From NCBI GenBank assembly GCA_001942045.1, contig MSTD01000058.1, positions 1 to 31,494 of the forward strand: 31,494 nucleotides of DNA, in the 5' to 3' direction. The notes below the pieces were generated by a model. The model did not search any database. It was not told the origin of the DNA and saw only the letters and a program-made list of their open reading frames with translations. This document shows, piece after piece, positions 7,255 to 14,510 of this stretch; position 1 is the stretch's first letter, and every line of letters starts with the position of its first letter. Both the position numbers and the translations under genes were made by a program. This DNA comes from Mycolicibacterium porcinum (lineage in GTDB: Bacteria > Actinomycetota > Actinomycetes > Mycobacteriales > Mycobacteriaceae).

Positions 7255-8835
7255 TTAGTAAGAGTCCGCGCAGTTGGCCATGACGCCGCAGAGTGGTAGT
7301 CGGCGATGCTCGGCTACCCATTGCTCGGTCAGTCGTGTTGGCACGCCGTCTTCGATGGCGACGGAGAGGGGTTCCTTGCCGTCTGGGATGGCCTCGGCGA
7401 GTTTCTCGATGCGCTCAATCGTCGGTGACCACGACAACAACTCGGCGGCCGCTGCCAGTCCCGACTCGCGATGGTGCCGCACATACTTTATTTTTCGGCG
7501 CCCAGTGATCACGCCAATCAAGTAAGCCTCATTCTGATCGGGATCGAACGGCTCGATCTCGCGTTCGACGAGGCGCGCGAGGCATCGTCGCCAACGTACA
7601 AACCTCTCGCCCCAGTCCTCTGCTTGTCCGGAATCGATCTCACGGCGGACCGCTTTCGTCAACTTGCCGCGAGCTTCCAGCGCCTGTGAGCCAATCAGCA
7701 TCAGCGCCGTTCGTGGAAACATCTTCAGGTTATTTGCGAGGACATTCACCGCATGGTCACGCAAGCGGTCAGACGCCTCGACTGCTGCCCGCGCTTCATC
7801 GAGAGTCGGCACGTATCCCCCGTGAATCGTCCGGTGGCGCACATGTGCCACACCCGACTGCCAATCGCGCAAGTCTTGCTGAGTAGCGTCGTTCCAGTTA
7901 CCACCGACTATCGGACCCAGTTCTTTTCGGGTACGCGACAAAACCGTCGAAAGTGCCTTGCCTTCAACGAACATCGGCACGCAGCTTTCCGGCGTGGCCA
8001 GCCGTTCCCAAAGCAAGTGCTTGAGGAACTCGTCTAGGAAGACCTCGCACGCAGTTGCACTCGCCAGGAGGCTCGATCGCGCGTCCCCGCGGTGCAAAAG
8101 CGCAGCACGGGCTTCATTCTGGGATGCGAGGTATCCGCTGAAGGCACCGTCGGAGCGATAAAGAAAAGATTGGAACGACTGCATCTCGACGGCATCGAAG
8201 TCTCGACGCGAGGGCAACTTGATGACGTTCTGGGGCAGTAGGTAGACGCCGACATCGCCATCGGTCCGAAATCCTGACTCACCGACCGATCCCGTGGCCG
8301 TCGGAATGTACGGCGGTAAAGCTTCAAGGCTCATCGGTCGAACTGGCGCACCCGACACGTAGCTGCACGCCCGCTGAAGTCGCCGAATCTCATCGACGAC
8401 CTCGTTCAGGATCGATCCGTACATCTCATTCGTTGCGCCGTCTCGATAGATTGATACCGTCGCCTCGACGACCGTCGCCGGCACTTTCAAGTCTGGCCAT
8501 TCGACCCCGTTGGACGCGGAGCAATCGGTTTCAAAGTATGTCGGAAATGCCTGTCGGCAGGCGTCGAACGCGAGTCCGGTGCGCTCCTGTAGCGGCGCGA
8601 GACCGGATTCAAGCTGCCAGATTTTGAGCGAGATCATCGCCTCGCACTGGCGAAAGTAAGGGGAACTCCCTTCATCCGACCACACTGGATCCAGGACTGA
8701 GCGTTGCCTCGGAAACTCGACGATGTAGCCCTGCGGCAGGTTCAGAGGGTCTTCCAGCGGTATGAACCATGCCCGTGTCGGGAACCGTTTCTCGTCTGCT
8801 GCGGAATCGCCCTCGTCAACGTCATCAACATCCAT
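7255..8835 (-). CDS. HEPN-motif protein, putative RNase-type defence or toxin component
   Basis: A 526-residue protein starting at the ATG at 8835, with no recognisable family over its N-terminal half. Residues about 250-370 look like a HEPN domain: a helix LLASATACEVFLDEFLKHLL with Glu264, then AHVRHRTIHGG, giving Arg333-X4-His338, followed by another helix (EARAAVEASDRLRDHAVNVL). R-X4-6-H is the catalytic motif of HEPN ribonucleases, and the arrangement is like the ApeA-type group of large HEPN proteins. The last 150 residues are Arg/Glu-rich and unassigned. It is the first gene of a two-gene unit with the PD-(D/E)XK protein at 5775-7133. A role in abortive phage defence is an inference from this domain pairing. 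Confidence 0.65.
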   Translation of the reverse strand: MDVDDVDEGDSAADEKRFPTRAWFIPLEDPLNLPQGYIVEFPRQRSVLDPVWSDEGSSPYFRQCEAMISLKIWQLESGLAPLQERTGLAFDACRQAFPTYFETDCSASNGVEWPDLKVPATVVEATVSIYRDGATNEMYGSILNEVVDEIRRLQRACSYVSGAPVRPMSLEALPPYIPTATGSVGESGFRTDGDVGVYLLPQNVIKLPSRRDFDAVEMQSFQSFLYRSDGAFSGYLASQNEARAALLHRGDARSSLLASATACEVFLDEFLKHLLWERLATPESCVPMFVEGKALSTVLSRTRKELGPIVGGNWNDATQQDLRDWQSGVAHVRHRTIHGGYVPTLDEARAAVEASDRLRDHAVNVLANNLKMFPRTALMLIGSQALEARGKLTKAVRREIDSGQAEDWGERFVRWRRCLARLVEREIEPFDPDQNEAYLIGVITGRRKIKYVRHHRESGLAAAAELLSWSPTIERIEKLAEAIPDGKEPLSVAIEDGVPTRLTEQWVAEHRRLPLCGVMANCADSY

Positions 8836-9341
8836 CGCGCCCCGTGGAAAAGTAGTGCTCGCTTGCCGCTGGTTACCTTACGGACCCAGCAGGCACTGCG
8901 ACACGGATTTTCCGACAGCGCACTGTCGGCACGCGAGCGATGCAGTTTCAGTGAGGAACCCGCGACACGCTCTGAGTCTGACCCGAAACGGCCCCTCGAA
9001 TAAGCGGGCCAGCTAACTGTCAAAGCTCAGGGCTGCGCCGCGACAGGCGGCCGACACACCCGACTAGCGCGGCCAAACGCTAACCCCCTGTCTCAACGAA
9101 CAGGTGCCGATACACGCCGGCATCGATCCCCCGAATGCGGCGGAACTGTTCGCGGTTCTGGCGGGGATGCGCACCCTCGTGTCGAGTGGGCCATAGCGAA
9201 CGTTCTCTTGGTTCATCGCTACCGCCGATGGAATATGACGGGACCGAATATGGCGGGTTACCCGTACAGTTCGGCGTATTGCGTTTTCCACCAATTGTTT
9301 TCATCGTGAAGTCGTCGACCGAACAGCTTCGGCGGCAGCGT
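8836..9341. other. Stretch without a convincing gene, upstream of the HEPN gene
   Basis: No frame here has a credible start and motif. A perfect 7-bp hairpin (CCGACAG at 8912-8918, loop CGCA, CTGTCGG at 8923-8929) lies about 77 bases upstream of the HEPN gene start and could be an operator or a leader structure. The segment probably carries the promoter of the HEPN/nuclease pair. Confidence 0.4.
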
Positions 9342-9653
9342 TCATAGATCAAGGACGACGCGAAGAGCTGCATCTACACGGCGCATTTCGTCGAAGCTCA
9401 GGAACCCGACGCTCCTGCCCAGCCGACTCGGGTCGACCGCTGCGGCCTGCTCCGCAAGCACCCGGGTGTTCACGCCGCCAATTTCAACCTCAGGTCAGAA
9501 GCTGGCGGCACGAGCCGACGTGGAAGTTGGCACAACCAGCCAGGTTGACAGCGGCAGCTGATCTGATTGGACGACGACGGCATATCGGGACCCCGACTGC
9601 TCGCGGCCACGACTCCCCCGCGGGGCATTCAACCGAAAGACCTCACCACGCAC
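9342..9653 (-). pseudogene. mazF: MazF/PemK-type toxin interrupted by one in-frame TGA
   Basis: The GTG at 9653 overlaps the 3' end of the antitoxin gene. The frame gives VRGEVFRLNAPRG, YAVVVQSDQLPLSTWLVVPT and STSARAASF, then a TGA at 9495-9497. In the same frame it continues PEVEIGGVNTRVLAEQAAAV, DPSRLGRSVGFLSFDEMRRV and ends with a normal stop at 9342-9344. The whole chain would be 103 codons, the usual size of MazF/PemK endoribonucleases, which cut mRNA. Homologues usually have Arg at the stop position (ASFRPE), so a single CGA to TGA change explains it. The catalytic C-terminal half is lost, so no active toxin is expected unless the stop is read through or is a sequencing error. Confidence 0.8.
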
Positions 9654-9876
9654 GCAGTGTCTCCATATCGCGCAGCACTTGCATGGCCTCCGCGCGGTCC
9701 GACTCGTCTTTGGCAAGCCTCTCCGCCTCGGCTCGAATCGCCGCGCCAGCCTTACGCCGTGCCGCGTCGATAAGCGCAGATCGAACGGCTGTGGACACCG
9801 CAGTGCCATCTTTGGTCAAGACCTCTAGCGCCTTCGACGTGTCTTCGTCCGGCCGGAAGGTAATGGTGTCAGCCAT
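9643..9876 (-). CDS. mazE: Ribbon-helix-helix antitoxin, MazE-like
   Basis: A 77-residue protein from the ATG at 9876. The N-terminal DTITFRPDEDTSKALEVL and TAVSTAVRSALIDAARRK give a strand followed by two helices, the ribbon-helix-helix DNA-binding fold of CopG/MazE-type antitoxins. The charged C-terminal helix (EAERLAKDESDRAEAMQVL) is the expected toxin-binding tail. Its end overlaps the start of the mazF frame by 11 bases, the usual translational coupling in these modules. It should repress its own promoter; a 12-bp-spaced direct repeat just upstream (9885-9904) is a likely operator. The toxin partner is broken, so this antitoxin is now effectively orphaned. Confidence 0.8.
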   Translation of the reverse strand: MADTITFRPDEDTSKALEVLTKDGTAVSTAVRSALIDAARRKAGAAIRAEAERLAKDESDRAEAMQVLRDMETLRAW

Positions 9877-9884
9877 AGCAACAG

Positions 9885-9904
9885 TGTAGGACGTTTTGTA
9901 AGAC
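9885..9904 (-). promoter_or_regulatory. Direct-repeat operator upstream of mazE
   Basis: On the minus strand GTCTTACA, four bases, GTCCTACA: two 8-bp repeats differing at one base with a 12-bp period, ending eight bases before the mazE start. Tandem half-sites of this kind are typical for ribbon-helix-helix repressors. Confidence 0.45.
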
Positions 9905-10314
9905 AGTGGCCGAATCCACGTGCGCGCTGCTATCGCACGACAGTGGCATTGGCACCTACCCCACCGGCAGTCCGCATAGCGCTACAGCAAACAGATCAGC
10001 CAGAACCGAACCCTTGTCGGACATCGCCCGCAAGAAGCCCGCCGCCAGTTGACGCGATTCAGGGGTTCCACTCTTCCCGGGAACTTGCGGCGTCACTTCC
10101 GTCCAGGAGGAATACGGCCGGATTGAATATGCCGTGCCGCCAGCGAAGTACGCTCCTTTGCGAGCGCAGGTCACCCTCCCCATTTGGGCTGCCGCCCAAC
10201 CTTTTCCATCCGTGAAGGAAATGCTCTTCGCAGCGACTCTGAGCATCTGAAGGACGAGGTCGGCGACAATCTCGTCGAGTATGTATGCTTCCGTTCGCGC
10301 CGTAGGCTCACGGC
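9905..10314. other. Stretch with one doubtful minus-strand frame
   Basis: A minus-strand frame ending at 9956 is open beyond 10246 and would give about 96 residues from an ATG at 10246 (LRVAAKSISFTDGKGWAAAQ...). Third-position GC is only moderate, no motif is recognised and no good Shine-Dalgarno precedes it. It may be a small hypothetical gene or chance. Confidence 0.3.
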
Positions 10315-10524
10315 ATGCACAACGTGACTCTGGCCAGCACCGCCGCAACGGCGACGCTGACGGTGGCGCTGGCGGCCTACTCAGCGTTGATCCTCGCCTG
10401 CATCGCGTTGGCGATCGACGGCGCCCGCCGACACCGACGACGCCGGGCAATCGCCGCCGCAGTGATGGTTGGGGTGCTGACCCTGGGCGGGCTGATTATG
10501 GCGATTGTCAGCAGCGTCGCATGA
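10315..10524 (+). CDS. Small two-helix membrane protein
   Basis: A 69-residue hydrophobic protein. Two predicted membrane helices, about residues 8-32 (ASTAATATLTVALAAYSALI...) and 45-66 (AAAVMVGVLTLGGLIMAIVS), are joined by a very basic loop (RRHRRRR), which should face the cytoplasm. No family is recognised. It has the amino-acid make-up of a real membrane protein rather than a shadow frame, but no strong ribosome site is visible before the ATG. It precedes yaeQ by 136 bases on the same strand. Confidence 0.5.
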   Translation: MHNVTLASTAATATLTVALAAYSALILACIALAIDGARRHRRRRAIAAAVMVGVLTLGGLIMAIVSSVA

Positions 10525-10660
10525 ACCCCCACAACGCGGTGAGCGTGAACACCGGATACCTCGCACCCGCCGACGCTGCACGCCGACGGCTAGCGCGGCG
10601 ACCTGACCGCTGAAAGCGGCCCAACCGCTCACGGGGCACCACCTGGGTGGACACTATGGC

Positions 10661-11212
10661 GTGGCCCTTTCTGCAACAGTCTTCAAAGTCGAACTTGGCG
10701 TCTCCGATGTCGATCACGGCTACTACGCCGATCACACACTGACCGTGGCCCGTCATCCCAGTGAGACCAACGAGCGGATGGTGGTGCGGTTGTTGGCGTT
10801 TGGGCTGCGCGCACACCGACTCAACGACGTCAGCGGTGAGTTGGCGTTCGGTCCGGGCCTGTCCACCCCTGGCGTACCGGACTTGCGGCTCGCCGACTAC
10901 ACCGGCCGGACCCTGGAGTGGATCAACGTCGGCCAGCCCGACGAACGCGTCTTGAGCAAGGCTGCCAGCCAGGCCGAGCGGGTGCTGCTGTTCCCGTTTG
11001 CCGCCGGTGTGGCCACCTGGTGGCGCACCGTGGGCCCTAAAGTGGCGGGGCTGCCGAACCTGTCGGTGGTGCAGATACCGCACGCCCCGGTGCAGCAACT
11101 GGCCCAGACTGTCGATCGGCGGGTCGCGGCGCAGGTGATGGTGATCGAAGGTCAAGTGACCATGACCGTAGGCGGAGTCGACGTCACCTTCACGCCCGAG
11201 TCATTGCAGTGA
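10661..11212 (+). CDS. yaeQ: YaeQ family protein
   Basis: A 183-residue protein starting at a GTG. The N-terminal ALSATVFKVELGVSDVDHGY, YADHTLTVARHPSETNERM and VVRLLAFGLRAH are the hallmark of the YaeQ family, and length fits (about 180). Structures of the family show a PD-(D/E)XK nuclease-like fold; in this copy ADYTGRTLEWINVGQPDE occupies the position of the core motif. The cellular role is unsettled; early work proposed a link to RfaH-type transcription factors, which later studies did not support. It stands alone between two unrelated genes. Confidence 0.93.
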   Translation: MALSATVFKVELGVSDVDHGYYADHTLTVARHPSETNERMVVRLLAFGLRAHRLNDVSGELAFGPGLSTPGVPDLRLADYTGRTLEWINVGQPDERVLSKAASQAERVLLFPFAAGVATWWRTVGPKVAGLPNLSVVQIPHAPVQQLAQTVDRRVAAQVMVIEGQVTMTVGGVDVTFTPESLQ

Positions 11213-11337
11213 ACGTCTGAGCGCGGTGCTGGTCGATGGCGTTAGTTGTCCAAACACCATCGCGACCGACGATTCGGCCTGATTCTCAAGCGCGTCATAG
11301 GACGTGCGCTGGCAGCACCCCGCAATAATCACCACTT

Positions 11338-12252
11338 GTGAGCCAAGAAGCGCCAACCCAAGTCGGTCCGCCTCCCAACCTGGCCATCGGAATTGCCAAG
11401 GCATTGCGACCTCGGCAATGGATCAAGAACGTCCTGGTGGTGGCTGCGCCGTTGGCGACTCTCGGCGGCAATGTCGACTACGACTACCGTGATCTCTTCC
11501 TCAAGGTAGGTGTCGCGTTTGTGGCGTTCAGCTTGGCCGCATCCTCGATCTATCTTGTCAACGACGCCCGTGACGTGGCTGCCGACCGCCAGCATCCCAC
11601 CAAACGCTTCCGGCCGATCGCCGCCGGGGTGGTCTCTCCTGCCCTCGCCTATGCACTTGCCATCGCCCTGGCCGCGTCCACGCTGGCGATCTCGGCTACG
11701 GTTGCGCCACCCCTTGCGGTCGTGATTGCGGTCTATCTGGCGATCCAGCTCGGCTACTGCTTCGGCCTCAAACATCAAGCCGTACTTGATATCTGCATCG
11801 TCTCCTCGGCCTATCTGATGAGAGCGATTGCCGGTGGTGCAGCGACTGGGATCCCGCTGTCGCAGTGGTTCTTGTTGGTGATGGCGTTCGCGTCACTGTT
11901 CATGGTCGCCGGCAAGCGCTATGCCGAACTGCAGCTCGCCGAGCGGACAGGTGCGAAGATCCGCAAATCGCTGGAGAGCTACACCAGCACGTACCTGCGG
12001 TTTGTGTGGACGATGTCGGCCACAGCCGTCGTTGTGTGCTACGGACTGTGGGCGTTCGAGCGCGATGGGAATTCCGCGTCGTGGTTCGCCGTCTCAATGA
12101 TCCCGATCACGATCGCAATCCTGCGCTACGCCGTCGATGTCGACGGTGGCGTTGCCGGAGAGCCCGAAGACATCGTGCTGCAGGACCGCGTATTGCAGGT
12201 GCTGGGCGTCGCGTGGATCGCGATCATCTGCGCTGCAATCGTTTTAGCTTGA
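11338..12252 (+). CDS. ubiA: UbiA-family decaprenyl-phosphate phosphoribosyltransferase
   Basis: A 304-residue integral membrane enzyme from a GTG at 11338. The prenyltransferase motif YLVNDARDVAADRQHPTKRF gives Asn75, Asp76, Asp79 and Asp83 for Mg and phosphate binding; a second conserved region is YCFGLKHQAVLDICIVSSAY. About nine hydrophobic helices follow the family pattern. Enzymes of this type transfer phosphoribose from PRPP to decaprenyl phosphate, the first step to decaprenylphosphoryl arabinose for arabinogalactan and lipoarabinomannan. In mycobacteria the essential ubiA sits with arabinan genes (aftB, glfT2); none of those is here, so this may be a second copy or a relative with another prenyl acceptor. 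Confidence 0.85.
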   Translation: MSQEAPTQVGPPPNLAIGIAKALRPRQWIKNVLVVAAPLATLGGNVDYDYRDLFLKVGVAFVAFSLAASSIYLVNDARDVAADRQHPTKRFRPIAAGVVSPALAYALAIALAASTLAISATVAPPLAVVIAVYLAIQLGYCFGLKHQAVLDICIVSSAYLMRAIAGGAATGIPLSQWFLLVMAFASLFMVAGKRYAELQLAERTGAKIRKSLESYTSTYLRFVWTMSATAVVVCYGLWAFERDGNSASWFAVSMIPITIAILRYAVDVDGGVAGEPEDIVLQDRVLQVLGVAWIAIICAAIVLA

Positions 12253-12297
12253 GTCGGCCCGTCCCGGACGCTTTCCCCGCAGTCACCGGTCGCTCGC

Positions 12298-13086
12298 CTA
12301 GCGGCCCAGCAGGTCGCGTTCCAGGAAATCTCGGAAGATTCGCGCGAGATTCTTCGCGCTTGCGTCGGAGTAATCACCGAGTCGGTTTCCGAGTTGAAAG
12401 GCCTCATTGATGACGGCCCGCCGTGGCAGCTCAGCACGGACCTCGTCGCCGAATTCCGTCTGTACCCGTTCCCTGATCGACTGGTCGATGCCATTTCTAC
12501 TGTCGAAACCGGATAGAACCACACCACACCACCTGAGTGGATGTGTTCGTTGGATACGCTCAACTCTGTCGCGGGCCTCGCGGGCTTTGCGCACCGCATC
12601 AAGGGTCGGGGTAATCGGCGAGTACGCAACATCACCTAGATGCATGGCCAGGGCTTCCAGAGAGCCAGTGCGGCCGCCGGTGTCGATCAAGACAACCTCA
12701 TAACGGCCAAAGATGCCGGCAGCGTCAAAGATGGCCCGCAACAATCCGGTGTCCGGCACACCGAAGCCCGCAACACGGCCTAAGGAAGCACCTGCAGGCA
12801 GCAAATCGATGCCGGGCCATCGAGTTTCAATGATCTCCTCATCGATTCGCTTCGCGCCCTTGTCGGGATTGCCCCAAAAACTGATATCGGCATCCTCAAG
12901 CACTGAACCCAAGCCTGTCGAATGCTGCGAGACCCCGAAGTGATTGGACAGATTTCGCTCTGGGTCTGCGTCGACCAACAACGCGGAGATCCCGGCTCGC
13001 GAGGCCTCCCCCGCCAGCATCATCTGCCACAGCGTTTTCGCTGTTCCGCCCTTGCCGGAAAGAACCAGCGCCGAAACAGCTACCAT
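12298..13086 (-). CDS. ParA/MinD-like ATPase, orphan
   Basis: A protein of about 262 residues from the ATG at 13086; upstream in-frame starts at 13125 (with GGAGG directly before it) and 13203 would lengthen it. The N-terminus VAVSALVLSGKGGTAKTLWQ is a deviant Walker A as in ParA, except that the Gly before the catalytic Lys is Ala. LLVDADPERNLSNHFG is the Walker A' aspartate region, and VVLIDTGGRTGSLEAL is the Walker B. The C-terminal half contains the expected DAVRKAREARDRVERI helix. There is no ParB, no parS-like site and no replication gene nearby, so a role in segregating a plasmid is not supported; it may position a protein complex or act as a regulator. It is convergent with ubiA. Confidence 0.8.
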   Translation of the reverse strand: MVAVSALVLSGKGGTAKTLWQMMLAGEASRAGISALLVDADPERNLSNHFGVSQHSTGLGSVLEDADISFWGNPDKGAKRIDEEIIETRWPGIDLLPAGASLGRVAGFGVPDTGLLRAIFDAAGIFGRYEVVLIDTGGRTGSLEALAMHLGDVAYSPITPTLDAVRKAREARDRVERIQRTHPLRWCGVVLSGFDSRNGIDQSIRERVQTEFGDEVRAELPRRAVINEAFQLGNRLGDYSDASAKNLARIFRDFLERDLLGR

Positions 13087-13256
13087 CGCGAGCCCCTGTG
13101 CAATGCCTGACTCACCTCGCTGCATTCCTCCATCGTGTTCGCGCTGTTGCCAGACACCGCGCGTTCTCAGCGTATCTGCCGAACCGCGGATATCCTTCGC
13201 CACCGGAGATGTCCACTGGTGAGCATGTGGGCTCTACCAGGAGGTCGGTGCCGCAT

Positions 13257-14378
13257 CTACCCCAACGCCAATGCGACGAACCGTTCTGCGATGAGCCGAT
13301 GGGTGGCGGCGTCCGGGTGCAGATTGTCGGGTAGCGGATACGTCGCCTCATCGCGAGGTCCGTACAGGTCGAGACCATCGACATAGGACAGATGCGGATC
13401 GCCGGTCTGGCGCTGCGCCACGATCTGAGTGAGCTGCTCACGGATGCTCTGGAGCGTGAGCCGCCGTAACCCCGGGTTCGGCACCTTCGCGTCGGCCGGG
13501 TCGCCCAGCGCTATAAAGCGGATCGTTCCTGCCGACAGCGCTTCCTCATCGAAACTTCCCGGCCCTGGCGTAGATTCGTGAATCGGACAATGCAGTGGGC
13601 CGATGACCATGATTGGCGTCGTTGGATGCCCGTCACGGATGGTGTCGAGGAACCCGTGCACAGCAGGACCGAACGCGCGTTGGCGCATCAGGTCCGAATT
13701 CACCAGGTTGATACCGATCTTCACACTGATCAGGTCGGCGGGGCGGTCACGAATCGCCCTGGCGACGAACGGATCCAGCATTGCGCTACCCGAAAAGCCC
13801 AGATTCACCAGGTCGAGGTTCGCTTGGTCAGCCGCCAACGCGGGCCACGTGGTGCTGGGAGTGGCGGCGTTGGATCCCTGGCTGATCGAGCTGCCCTGGT
13901 GCACCCAGATGGGTCGGTCCGCCGGAGCGGCTGCGATCGGTGCATCCGTGCGCAAGGCCATCAGTTCGACTCGCTCGTAATGCGGCAGCCAGAGCTCGAC
14001 CGTTTTGTCCTGTGGTGCAAGCCCGTCGAAGCGAAGAGTAGCTGCCGCGCCTTGCTCCATCTCCGTCGCACCCGTTGCCGGGTCGATGCGTACCAGATCG
14101 CCGCCATATACCGTCGCATGCTGAACCCGCCGCCCATCGACCAGCAGATCCACGACGCCGTCGGCACGCGGCGGCACGCCGGTCAACACAACGCGTGTCC
14201 GCAGCAGATCGAGCTCGACCAGCGTGGCGGTGGTGCGCACCGCCACGCGCACACCGGAGGGCTGCGCTTCAGCGCTCAACAATTGCGGGTCGTCGCACCG
14301 CGCACGTGCACTCCGCGGCAAGCGGTGCGGAAGTTGGCCGCGGCCAGTGTCTTCGAGTTCTGCGAGTCCGCGGAACAA
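13257..14378 (-). CDS. SGNH/GDSL-type hydrolase
   Basis: A protein of about 373 residues from the TTG at 14378; the true start may lie upstream (see the findings). Residues 40-145 form a beta-rich N-terminal domain, as in SGNH esterases with an attached jelly-roll. The SGNH part starts WVHQGSSISQGSN with the nucleophile Ser164, continues NLGFSGSAML (block II Gly), VKIGINLVN (block III Asn) and ends DNLHPDAATHR with Asp351 and His354 as the rest of the triad. Lipase, carbohydrate esterase or deacylase activity are all possible. It has no signal peptide, so it is likely cytoplasmic. It lies downstream of allantoinase on the same strand and may be co-transcribed with it, but an involvement in allantoin use is not shown. 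Confidence 0.85.
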   Translation of the reverse strand: MFRGLAELEDTGRGQLPHRLPRSARARCDDPQLLSAEAQPSGVRVAVRTTATLVELDLLRTRVVLTGVPPRADGVVDLLVDGRRVQHATVYGGDLVRIDPATGATEMEQGAAATLRFDGLAPQDKTVELWLPHYERVELMALRTDAPIAAAPADRPIWVHQGSSISQGSNAATPSTTWPALAADQANLDLVNLGFSGSAMLDPFVARAIRDRPADLISVKIGINLVNSDLMRQRAFGPAVHGFLDTIRDGHPTTPIMVIGPLHCPIHESTPGPGSFDEEALSAGTIRFIALGDPADAKVPNPGLRRLTLQSIREQLTQIVAQRQTGDPHLSYVDGLDLYGPRDEATYPLPDNLHPDAATHRLIAERFVALALG

Positions 14379-14510
14379 CTCGACGGTAATTGGGTGCGAG
14401 ATTATGGTGAAGCTCCTCGAGGTCCTGCCCCACGCTACCCGAGCTCCCGGCCAAACGCGCCGCCTCGCGACGCTGCCCAGTTCTACTGGAACAGTCCACG
14501 TCGCGTTGCG

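Noticed and set aside
8912..8929. 7-bp hairpin as a terminator
   Set aside because: No T tract follows on the minus strand and no gene ends there; it is noted only as a possible leader structure.
9956..10450. 164-residue minus-strand frame
   Set aside because: Its first 60 residues are an Arg/Pro/Ser-rich shadow; the rest has no motif and only moderate third-position GC, so I kept it only as a remark.
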